NCBI GenBank assembly: GCA_002438065.1
Contig: DJSP01000008.1
Coordinates: 1 to 25,695 of the forward strand
Reading direction: 5' to 3'
Length of the DNA: 25,695 bases
From: Caryophanales bacterium UBA6331
Lineage (GTDB): Bacteria > Bacillota_I > Bacilli_A > RF39 > UBA660
Shown: one piece after another, positions 8,996 through 15,172 of the stretch
Position numbering within the stretch: position 1 is the first letter of the stretch
Layout of the letters: each line of letters begins with the position of its first letter
Made by a program: the position numbers and the translations under genes
The notes under the pieces: generated by a model
What the model saw: only the letters and a program-made list of their open reading frames with translations
Told to the model about the DNA's origin: nothing
Databases searched by the model: none

Positions 8996-9303
8996 TAATA
9001 TCAAAAACAATTTTAATAATTAAATTAATAAATATAATTGTAATATTATCTGGTATATTTTTATTGATATTTATATTTAAAAAATTACCTGTGGAGACAT
9101 CTTTAAAATTAGCAAAAAATTTATATGCAATTTTATATACTTTTTCTATAGTACTTTTATTTATTGAATATTTTAAATTTATAAATGTCTCAACAATTGT
9201 ATCCTTTATATTAATAAATTTGTATATGGACTTAAATGTTATTATTAGCGTAATCATAATTTATAATATAATAAAAAATAATGTCAAATGCAAAAATCAT
9301 TAA
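8992..9303 (+). CDS. Small polytopic membrane protein (second immunity candidate)
   Basis: A 103-aa, almost wholly hydrophobic protein with about three helices (near 8-29, 43-61 and 68-95) joined by short Lys-containing loops. It starts at an ATG overlapping the previous TGA, and GGAGG lies 4 bp upstream. No family is recognisable. Its size and shape would also fit an accessory holin/antiholin, but the following endolysin-holin pair is already complete. A second immunity subunit or partner of the 207-aa protein is equally possible. Confidence 0.55.
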   Translation: MIISKTILIIKLINIIVILSGIFLLIFIFKKLPVETSLKLAKNLYAILYTFSIVLLFIEYFKFINVSTIVSFILINLYMDLNVIISVIIIYNIIKNNVKCKNH

Positions 9304-9312
9304 GGTGTACTT

Positions 9313-10131
9313 ATGTATAAAGAAAAAATTGTAAATAGCCCCATAAAGGGGCTTTCTTCATTAAATATAACATCAAGTTTTGGGAACAGAACTTTTTTTA
9401 ATGGAAAAACTGGGAAAAATGTTACAAATTTTCATTCAGGAATAGATTTAATTGGTGGAAGAGTAGTTGTGGCTACATCTAGTGGAACTATTACATCTGT
9501 AAGAACATCTATAAAAGGTTATGATGAATATAATTCAGCTGGCAACTATGTTTTAATTTACCATGGTAATAATGTTTATACAAAATATTGTCATTTAAAG
9601 TATGGAAGTGTTAAGGTAAAAAAGAATGATATTGTTCAAGCAGGAACAATATTAGGAACAACTGGAGCGACAGGTTTTGCTACTGGCGTACATCTTCATT
9701 ATTCTGTTAAAGAAAATGGTAAATGGGTAGATCCATTAGACTATTTAACTGGTAATAAGCAGTTACCATCATTAGAAAATAGCACACCAATCGTTGATAC
9801 GGGAAGCAAAGATCTAATATCTTACAAAGTTCAAAAAGGAGATACTTTAACAAAAATAGCCAAAATGTATAAAACTACAATATCTGAATTGGTTAACTTA
9901 AATAATATCCAAAATCCAAATTTAATTATTACTGGAACAATATTAAAAGTACCAAATAATAATGTTGAAAATGTTTCTAATAATTATTATATTGTAAAAA
10001 AAGGAGATACATTATCTGGTATTGCGAAAAAATATAATACAACTTGGAAAAAAATATATAATGATAATAAAAATATAATAGGTAATAATCCAAACCTAAT
10101 AAAAATTGGACAAAAACTATTAATAAAATAG
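9313..10131 (+). CDS. Endolysin: M23 peptidase with two LysM domains
   Basis: A 272-aa cell-wall hydrolase. Residues 8-145 are an M23 (lysostaphin-type) zinc endopeptidase with the metal ligands in HSGID (H41, D45) and the active-site HLH (H127, H129), plus H94. It would cut peptide cross-bridges of peptidoglycan. Two LysM peptidoglycan-binding repeats follow (about 170-213 and 225-271; YKVQKGDTL and YIVKKGDTL). There is no signal peptide, as in phage endolysins that rely on a holin, and the holin gene follows at once, its Shine-Dalgarno overlapping this stop codon. AAGGTG precedes the ATG. A GC-rich hairpin lies in codons 9-14 (9,337-9,353). Confidence 0.88.
   Translation: MYKEKIVNSPIKGLSSLNITSSFGNRTFFNGKTGKNVTNFHSGIDLIGGRVVVATSSGTITSVRTSIKGYDEYNSAGNYVLIYHGNNVYTKYCHLKYGSVKVKKNDIVQAGTILGTTGATGFATGVHLHYSVKENGKWVDPLDYLTGNKQLPSLENSTPIVDTGSKDLISYKVQKGDTLTKIAKMYKTTISELVNLNNIQNPNLIITGTILKVPNNNVENVSNNYYIVKKGDTLSGIAKKYNTTWKKIYNDNKNIIGNNPNLIKIGQKLLIK
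9337..9356 (+). promoter_or_regulatory. GC-rich hairpin inside the start of the endolysin gene
   Basis: AGCCCC (9,337-9,342), loop ATAAA, GGGGCT (9,348-9,353), then TTTC. A 6-bp stem with five G-C pairs stands out in this AT-rich DNA. It begins 24 bases into the coding region and could pause or terminate transcription, or slow translation, of the lysis genes. Confidence 0.45.
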
Positions 10132-10142
10132 GAGGAATGCAA

Positions 10143-10535
10143 GTGAATAAAACATTGCAAACGGTAATAAGTAGTATTTTAAGTATTCTTATATACTTAT
10201 TTGGTGGTTTCGATTCATTAGTTATATCATTAATTATTGTAATGGCTATTGATTATATTACTGGTATATGTAAAGGTATTTACCACAAGAAATTAAATAG
10301 TACAATTGGATTAAAAGGTATCCTAAAAAAATTTGGATACCTTTTAATAGTTATTTTAGCAACACTATTTGATAATATAATTCATGATGAAAGCATGGCT
10401 ATTCGAGCATTAGTGATTTATTTTTTTATATCAAATGAAGCAATTTCTATATTAGAAAATTGGGGATCACTTGGACTACCACTACCTAAAAAAATATTTG
10501 ATGTCTTTGAAAAACTTAAAGAGCAATCAAATTAA
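10143..10535 (+). CDS. Holin, Phage_holin_4_1/TcdE-like
   Basis: A 130-aa membrane protein with about three helices (near 9-30, 30-43 and 64-79) and the family-like segment VMAIDYITGICKGIYHKKLNS, which then runs into GLKGILKKFGYLL. The C-terminus is charged (FDVFEKLKEQ). Holins of this family form membrane holes that let signal-less endolysins, or in TcdE-like cases large toxins, leave the cell. I take GTG at 10,143 as the start because AGGAGG (10,130-10,135) is 7 bp away; the in-frame ATG at 10,137 is only 1 bp from it. It is the last gene of the module and is followed by a long terminator. Confidence 0.85.
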   Translation: MNKTLQTVISSILSILIYLFGGFDSLVISLIIVMAIDYITGICKGIYHKKLNSTIGLKGILKKFGYLLIVILATLFDNIIHDESMAIRALVIYFFISNEAISILENWGSLGLPLPKKIFDVFEKLKEQSN

Positions 10536-10539
10536 ATTT

Positions 10540-10584
10540 AAAGAACATTGAGAAATTATTTATTTAATTTCTTAATGTTCTTTT
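10540..10584. terminator. Long terminator closing the RHS/lysis module
   Basis: A 19-bp stem (10,540-10,558 with 10,565-10,583, one G-U mismatch from perfect) around a 6-nt loop. AAAGAACATT at one end and AATGTTCTTTT at the other make it able to work in both directions. It starts 4 bp after the holin stop. Confidence 0.85.
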
Positions 10585-10607
10585 ATGCTTAATTATGCAT
10601 ATTTAAT

Positions 10608-10647
10608 CATAAAAAATGACAAATATTAAATTATTTCATTTTTTATG
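10608..10647. repeat. 12-bp perfect inverted repeat ahead of the 104-aa gene
   Basis: CATAAAAAATGA (10,608-10,619) and TCATTTTTTATG (10,636-10,647) are exact complements, extended by three more pairs with one G-U. It could be a second terminator or a binding site next to the -10 box at 10,671-10,676. Confidence 0.5.
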
Positions 10648-10670
10648 GTTTATTTAATATAAAAATAGTA

Positions 10671-10676
10671 TATAAT
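10671..10676 (+). promoter_or_regulatory. TATAAT -10 box of the 104-aa gene
   Basis: A consensus TATAAT lies 28 bp before the ATG at 10,704. No good -35 box is visible, so only the -10 element is supported. A separate promoter is expected because a strong terminator lies just upstream. Confidence 0.45.
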
Positions 10677-10703
10677 AAAGTTAATTATTGGAGTGAATAA
10701 ACT

Positions 10704-11018
10704 ATGACTAAAGAAGAACAAATTTTAGAACTTAAAACCTTATCACAACCTTGTGATACAATAGGTTTACCAAAAGACACAATTTCTATTTATCTTGATT
10801 TTGATAATGATGAAATAGAATATGGATGTGCTAACAATTATATTTTTGATTTAGAACAATATGAAGTGTACATTTTTACTAGTAATAAAAATGTTGTAGC
10901 TAATAATTTATTACCTTTTATTACAAAAGATAAAAATGAAGCAAATAAAAAATTTAATGAATATAAAGAGATTATTAAAAGAAAAGATTTGAAGTATATA
11001 AAAAGTCTTATCAAATAA
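10704..11018 (+). CDS. Orphan 104-aa protein of unknown function
   Basis: A soluble-looking acidic/lysine-rich protein without signal peptide, membrane helix or a motif I recognise. The first part has DTISIYLDFDNDEIEYG and YIFDLEQYEVYIFTS, suggesting beta strands; the C-terminus (about 70-104) is a charged helix. GGAGTG precedes the ATG at a good distance. It stands alone between the terminators at 10,540-10,584 and 11,040-11,078, so it is transcribed independently of both modules and may be a cargo gene. Confidence 0.6.
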   Translation: MTKEEQILELKTLSQPCDTIGLPKDTISIYLDFDNDEIEYGCANNYIFDLEQYEVYIFTSNKNVVANNLLPFITKDKNEANKKFNEYKEIIKRKDLKYIKSLIK

Positions 11019-11039
11019 AATACTTTTTTAAAATAAGTA

Positions 11040-11078
11040 ACGAATAGGGTTAATATTGTCAACTCTATTCGTTTTTTT
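11040..11078 (+). terminator. Intrinsic terminator after the 104-aa gene
   Basis: ACGAATAGGGTT (11,040-11,051) pairs with AACTCTATTCGT (11,061-11,072) with one G-U, around a 9-nt loop, and a run of seven T begins at 11,072. Confidence 0.85.
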
Positions 11079-11099
11079 GTGCTTGAAATTACTAAAACG

Positions 11100-11132
11100 C
11101 CGTCAAAAGACCGCTAAAAGACCGTCAAAAGA
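11100..11132. repeat. Three tandem 11-bp repeats (CCGTCAAAAGA type)
   Basis: CCGTCAAAAGA (11,100-11,110), CCGCTAAAAGA (11,111-11,121) and CCGTCAAAAGA (11,122-11,132) follow each other without gaps. One unit per helical turn suits side-by-side protein binding. They end 25 bp before the shared promoter block at 11,158 and are richer in G/C than their surroundings, so an activator-binding site is likely. No such repeat lies in the 35 bp available upstream of regulator 1. Confidence 0.6.
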
Positions 11133-11157
11133 CAGGATAATTCACGTTATAAACACC

Positions 11158-11196
11158 ATTGTAAAAAGGATTACAAGTGATAAAATATAGTAAAAT
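11158..11196 (+). promoter_or_regulatory. Upstream promoter P1 of regulator 2 (shared with 36-74)
   Basis: TTGTAA (11,159-11,164), a 16-bp spacer and TAAAAT (11,181-11,186) fall at exactly the offsets of the promoter at 36-74. The ATTGTAAAAA and TAGTAAAAT blocks at the two ends are identical. Both copies precede paralogous regulator genes. Confidence 0.55.
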
Positions 11197-11210
11197 TGAT
11201 TAAATTACAC

Positions 11211-11249
11211 GAAAAGGTCAAGTTTATTCAATTTTATAATTGACTTTTC
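11211..11249 (+). other. Hairpin between the two promoters of regulator 2
   Basis: GAAAAGGTCAA (11,211-11,221) and TTGACTTTTC (11,240-11,249) form a 10-bp stem with one bulged G. Its position between P1 and P2 matches the hairpin at 74-107. Its 3' arm contains the -35 box of P2, so hairpin and promoter overlap. Confidence 0.45.
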
Positions 11250-11267
11250 TTATAAAGAGTTTAAAAT
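11240..11267 (+). promoter_or_regulatory. Promoter P2 of regulator 2
   Basis: TTGACT (11,240-11,245), a 16-bp spacer and TAAAAT (11,262-11,267). The distance from the P1 -10 box to this -35 box (59 bp) is close to that in front of regulator 1 (65 bp), supporting a duplicated tandem-promoter layout. Confidence 0.5.
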
Positions 11268-11280
11268 AACTAATTAAACA

Positions 11281-11300
11281 AGGAAAGTTACTCGATGTAA
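11281..11300 (+). other. Ribosome-binding site followed by ATG-TAA
   Basis: AGGAAAG (11,281-11,287) is followed 7 bp later by ATG TAA (11,295-11,300), a start codon directly followed by stop. It sits in the leader of regulator 2, just before the 27-codon ORF. It may be chance in AT-rich DNA. Confidence 0.25.
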
Positions 11301-11313
11301 ATGAAAGGATTTT

Positions 11314-11397
11314 ATGTTAAATAATAAAGTTAATATTAAAACAAATTTTAACAAATTAAATCTTTTAGCAAGTTTACAAGGGGTTATTTGCGATTAA
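11314..11397 (+). CDS. Putative 27-aa leader peptide
   Basis: ATG at 11,314 has AAAGGA (11,304-11,309) 4 bp upstream and reads 27 codons (MLNNKVNIKTNF to GVICD) to a TAA at 11,395-11,397. The stop abuts the terminator hairpin at 11,396-11,433. A short translated ORF ending at a terminator upstream of a regulator gene is the layout of transcription attenuation. It could also be the remnant of a longer gene. No similarity is recognised. Confidence 0.35.
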   Translation: MLNNKVNIKTNFNKLNLLASLQGVICD

Positions 11398-11433
11398 AAA
11401 GAATGTTAGTTGTATTTGCTAATGTTCTTTTTT
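11396..11433 (+). terminator. Terminator/attenuator ahead of regulator 2
   Basis: AGAATGTTAG (11,400-11,409) pairs with CTAATGTTCT (11,419-11,428), a 10-bp stem with two G-U pairs, flanked by A-run and T-run (six T at 11,428-11,433). It lies only 20 bp before the regulator start at 11,454, so transcripts from P1/P2 must pass it. Confidence 0.65.
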
Positions 11434-11453
11434 CATTTAAAGGATGGGGTAAT

Positions 11454-11936
11454 ATGAATAATAATTTAACAAAAATTGAAGTAACTGAATTAAATCCAAT
11501 ATTAAAAAATTCTTATATTGAATTATTTAATTTTTCGGAAACCAAGAAAAATATGGATGAATTTATGGATCAAATTGAGGAATGGAAATATATGTGTTTA
11601 AATCTTCAACCACCAAAAATTACACAAAGTTATGAAATAAGATATGAAAGTTATGTTCCAATGACAAGTGATAAAGTAGGTAGTTTTGTTCAAAAAAAAT
11701 TAGATTTAGAACAAAGAGTTAATGAAACATATCAATTATTAACTGAAGCATTATCAAGACTAAATATTAGGGAATTAGATTATTTTAATATGTCTTATTA
11801 TCATAGATTGCCTGATGATATTATTGGCGAAAGAATTCACGTTGGAGAAACAATGGTAGCACATATCAAAAGAAGTTGTATCATAAAAATTGCACTAGGT
11901 TTAGAAAAAGCTGTAAGAAATAATTTAAATAAATAG
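11454..11936 (+). CDS. ArpU/late-regulator-like phage transcription factor (regulator 2)
   Basis: A 160-aa cytosolic protein, paralogue of the product of 201-722. The two share a central KITQSYEI/EISQITSNYG-type region and a C-terminal helix-turn-helix (about 100-145) ending in RSCIIK (140-145) versus KSCIIK in the first. I start at ATG 11,454 (AAAGGATGGGG upstream); a longer reading from a TTG at 11,388 would run through the terminator hairpin and has no ribosome-binding site. It heads the adhesion/conjugation genes, as regulator 1 heads the RHS/lysis genes, and probably controls that operon. The DNA-binding helices differ between the two paralogues, so they may read different sites. Confidence 0.65.
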   Translation: MNNNLTKIEVTELNPILKNSYIELFNFSETKKNMDEFMDQIEEWKYMCLNLQPPKITQSYEIRYESYVPMTSDKVGSFVQKKLDLEQRVNETYQLLTEALSRLNIRELDYFNMSYYHRLPDDIIGERIHVGETMVAHIKRSCIIKIALGLEKAVRNNLNK

Positions 11937-12128
11937 TTATTTAATCTTGAGTTTATAGGGATCTCATCAAAAAACTAATGTTTAAAGGAAGTGATTATAT
12001 TGAATAGAAAATAAATAAAAAAACTTGCAATTATTTAAACTTTGAGTAATAAATATATTAGATGAATTATGATTAAATTGATATATTTTATTCGTTTTAA
12101 GCGATTTTAAATTGGAGGTTAGATAATT

Positions 12129-12677
12129 GTGCGAGAAAGTAAAAAAATATTTGTTATATGTATTGTATTAATTTTGTTGTCTTTATGTGTTGTTTTATAT
12201 GTATCTAAAATAATTGATAATAGGAAAAAATATCAAAAAAATGACATGATAACTACTATAAGAACAACAAGCAATTTAACAACTACAATAACAAAAGAGA
12301 AAGAAAATAATGAAGTAACAACTAATATTATTACTACGCATAGTTCGAATCCTAGTACAACAAATTCAAGTAAAACTACGGAAAAAAGAACTGAAGTAAA
12401 AACAACTACTAAACAAACAAAATCATCTAATAATACAACTACTACAAGAACTACTACAACCAAACAACAATGTGAATCTAAAAAATTTATTTTTAGTTGG
12501 GTTAGAGCCGATTTTGAAACATTTGATGAATGTGTAAAAGTAGGCGATAAATATTCTAATAGTTATGGATATTATTGTGATGATTATGAAGATTTATGTG
12601 GTAAGCAATATTATATGTTAACATTATTTGATTCTAACGGTAATCTTTTTGATTATCATAATGTACAAATGCCCTAA
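12129..12677 (+). CDS. Membrane-anchored Thr-rich protein with small Cys-containing outer domain
   Basis: A 182-aa protein starting at GTG, 10 bp after TTGGAGG. One N-terminal transmembrane helix (about 7-27) is followed by a long Thr/Ser/Asn/Lys linker (about 40-112; runs such as TTTTRTTTTK) and a C-terminal domain of about 70 residues with four Cys, including DECVKVGDKY, YYCDDYEDLCGK and a final DYHNVQ. The linker is the kind that spans the cell wall and can be O-glycosylated; the Cys may form two disulphides outside. It is the first gene of the long surface/conjugation operon, 27 bp before the adhesin. Function unknown; a surface receptor or adhesin accessory is plausible. Confidence 0.6.
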   Translation: MRESKKIFVICIVLILLSLCVVLYVSKIIDNRKKYQKNDMITTIRTTSNLTTTITKEKENNEVTTNIITTHSSNPSTTNSSKTTEKRTEVKTTTKQTKSSNNTTTTRTTTTKQQCESKKFIFSWVRADFETFDECVKVGDKYSNSYGYYCDDYEDLCGKQYYMLTLFDSNGNLFDYHNVQMP

Positions 12678-12703
12678 AAGGTATTTTTTTAATGGGAGAA
12701 AAA

Positions 12704-15172
12704 ATGAAAAAAATATTAAAAATTATGTTATTATTTTTCTTAATCGTTCCAACAATTGTTGCAAATGCAAGTGACTATAGTGATAAATTCATAGAAAGAT
12801 ATAAATGGATACCAAATGATTTTATCATAAAACAAAAGGGAAGTATTAAGAAATATCAACAATTATCTGTTATTGTACGTGAAAGTGATAAACAATTTGT
12901 ATATTGTGTTGAGCCAGGAGTTTCAATAGATAAAAATAAAGTATATATAGGCTCCGATGTAAATCAACCTTATTTATCTAATATGACTGAGGAACAATGG
13001 AATAAAATTTTATTAATTTCATATTACGGATATGGTTATTCAGATAATAACGTTGATCATACTGCATTAAAATGGTATTCAGTAACTCAATTTATGATTT
13101 GGCAAGTTAGTCCTAACGGTTATGATATTTATTTTACTGATAAATTAAATGGTAAAAGAATAATTAAATATACAAACGAAATTAATGAAATAGAAGAATT
13201 AATTGCCAATCATTACAAAGTTCCTAATTTTAATACAAATGATTTAAAAATTAATATAACAAATGAAATTAGAATAAAAGATAATAATCAAGTTCTTTCT
13301 TCATGGAATGTTACTAGCAATGATATTTCAAATGTTTATATTGATGGCAACGATTTAGTTATTAAACCAAATAACATCGGGAGTTCAAAAATAACTTTAA
13401 CTAAAAGTGATAAAAGGAATTTATCTCCAGCAATACTATATTATGATCCAGTTAGTCAAAATTTAATGAAATCAGGACGATACGATCCACTTAAACTAGA
13501 ATTGAATTTAGAGATTGTTGGTGGAAAAGTTGAAATTAATAAATTAGACTTTGATTGTAATTGTAATAATCCTAGTGGAAATGCAACATTATCAAATGCA
13601 AAATATGGAATTTATGACAAAGATGAAAAATTAATAGAAGTACTTACTACTGATGAAAAAGGTCATGCAGTAAGTAATTATTTACCTTATTTTGGAGAAT
13701 ATACAATAAAGGAATTAGAGGCAAGCACAGGTTATAATTTAGATGATGAAGTATATTCTTTTATTATAGACGAAAATAATACTTTTAAGACTATTAATGT
13801 ATATGAAAAAGTGATAAAAGGTAAAATTAATATACAAAAAGTTTTAAAAAATGTTAATACTGAAATAACCATATCAGAGCCAAATGTAAAATTTGGTTTA
13901 TATAATGAGAATAATGAATTAATAAAAGAGCTTATTACTAATGAAAGTGGAAAAATAAATATTGAGTTACCTTATGGAAAATATGTTTTAAAACAGTTGA
14001 CAACAACAAATGGGTATAAATTTTCTCAAAATTATATTTTTGAAATAAATACAAATAATCAAGTAATTGATAAAAAAATAATTAATGAAGAAATATCAGC
14101 AAAGTTAAAGGTTATTAAGATTGATAAGGATACTGGTAATCAAATCAAAAGAAAAAATATAAAATTTAAAATAAAAAATTTAGATTTAAATGAATATGTT
14201 AATCAAGATAATAGTGAAATTTTCTATACTAACGAAGAGGGAATAATGATTACAAAATATCCACTAGGACATGGTAATTATTCTTTGGAAGAAGTAGATT
14301 CTATAATTGATGGATATCTATGGAATAAGGAATCAGTTAGATTTACTATAGATGAAAATAGCAATTTTTATAATGATGGTAGTAATGTTATATTTGAAAC
14401 AAAGTTTGAAAATAAGGCTGTAAAATCAAATATAAAACTTATTAAGTATGGAGAACAATTTGAAATAAAAGATAATAATTTGTTCTTTTATAATAAAGTA
14501 TTACCCACTATAAAATTTGGCTTATATGCTAAAGAAGATATCTTTGATGGTACAGAAAAATTAATTTATAAAAAAGATGAATTAATTAGTATAAAACAAA
14601 CTGATCAAGATGGTAAAATACTATTCGCAGATTTATATTTAGGAAAATATTATATAAAAGAAATTAGTTTATTAAATGATTACGTAAAAAATGATCAAGT
14701 ATATGAGATAAATTTAGAGTATCAAGATCAATATACAGAGATTATAAGTTATGAATTAAAAGTATATAATTTGTTAAAACATGGCGAGTTGGAGTTTACA
14801 AAAACTGACTTTGCAACATCAGAGGCTATACCAAATACAAAAATAGAAATATATACGGATAAAGATGAGTTAATTTTTTCAGGTATTACAGATGATTATG
14901 GAAAAGTAACAATAAAAAAATTACCACTTGGAAAATATTATATTATTGAAACAAAACCACCTACTGGATATAGATTGACTAATGATAAGATATATTTTGA
15001 AATCAAAGAAAATAATGAGGTTGTAAAAGCCGATATGACTAATGAAAAAATAGAAATTGAAGTACCAAATACTGAAAATAATAATTATTTAGTACCAATA
15101 TTGATGGTAAGTATAATTGTTTCAAGTGAAATTATATTATATGAAAAAGTTAGAAAAAATAAAAAGAAATAA
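12704..15172 (+). CDS. Thioester-domain, multi-Cna-B surface adhesin/pilin with VPNTE sorting signal
   Basis: An 822-aa secreted protein. A Sec signal peptide (1 to about 22) is followed by a thioester (TQXA-like) domain whose Cys (YCVEPG, C68) and Gln (VTQFMIWQ, Q129) would form the internal thioester bond used to attach covalently to a surface. About five SpaA/Cna-B domains follow from residue 275 to 780, with the usual Lys near the start and Glu in motifs such as IKELEASTGY and IIETKPPTGY; the second domain has Gln in that place (VLKQLTTTNGY). The C-terminus is a sorting signal: VPNTE, then a hydrophobic helix and KVRKNKKK. VPNTE departs from LPXTG. I prefer ATG 12,704 (GGGAG 5 bp upstream, classic signal peptide); ATG 12,692 is also possible. 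The sortase gene overlaps its 3' end by 32 bp. Confidence 0.85.
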   Translation: MKKILKIMLLFFLIVPTIVANASDYSDKFIERYKWIPNDFIIKQKGSIKKYQQLSVIVRESDKQFVYCVEPGVSIDKNKVYIGSDVNQPYLSNMTEEQWNKILLISYYGYGYSDNNVDHTALKWYSVTQFMIWQVSPNGYDIYFTDKLNGKRIIKYTNEINEIEELIANHYKVPNFNTNDLKINITNEIRIKDNNQVLSSWNVTSNDISNVYIDGNDLVIKPNNIGSSKITLTKSDKRNLSPAILYYDPVSQNLMKSGRYDPLKLELNLEIVGGKVEINKLDFDCNCNNPSGNATLSNAKYGIYDKDEKLIEVLTTDEKGHAVSNYLPYFGEYTIKELEASTGYNLDDEVYSFIIDENNTFKTINVYEKVIKGKINIQKVLKNVNTEITISEPNVKFGLYNENNELIKELITNESGKINIELPYGKYVLKQLTTTNGYKFSQNYIFEINTNNQVIDKKIINEEISAKLKVIKIDKDTGNQIKRKNIKFKIKNLDLNEYVNQDNSEIFYTNEEGIMITKYPLGHGNYSLEEVDSIIDGYLWNKESVRFTIDENSNFYNDGSNVIFETKFENKAVKSNIKLIKYGEQFEIKDNNLFFYNKVLPTIKFGLYAKEDIFDGTEKLIYKKDELISIKQTDQDGKILFADLYLGKYYIKEISLLNDYVKNDQVYEINLEYQDQYTEIISYELKVYNLLKHGELEFTKTDFATSEAIPNTKIEIYTDKDELIFSGITDDYGKVTIKKLPLGKYYIIETKPPTGYRLTNDKIYFEIKENNEVVKADMTNEKIEIEVPNTENNNYLVPILMVSIIVSSEIILYEKVRKNKKK

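Noticed and set aside
8955..9257. 100-codon hydrophobic frame on the minus strand
   Set aside because: It is antisense to the 103-aa membrane protein gene, which has a good Shine-Dalgarno and ATGA coupling; the hydrophobicity is a mirror effect of T-rich codons.
201..10584. Ordinary prophage tail end
   Set aside because: The regulator and its promoters directly precede the fibre gene and no other virion genes are visible, but sequence before position 1 would be needed to exclude it fully.
11388..11453. Upstream extension of regulator 2 from TTG 11,388
   Set aside because: It would translate through the terminator hairpin; ATG 11,454 has its own AAAGGA and matches the paralogue's length better.
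12233..12463. Minus-strand frame rich in Val
   Set aside because: Antisense of ACA/ACT threonine codons in the Thr-rich linker, giving Val runs.
12240..12480. Runs of ACA/ACT triplets considered as a CRISPR or tandem-repeat array
   Set aside because: They are irregular in-frame threonine codons of a coding linker without constant repeat length or spacers.
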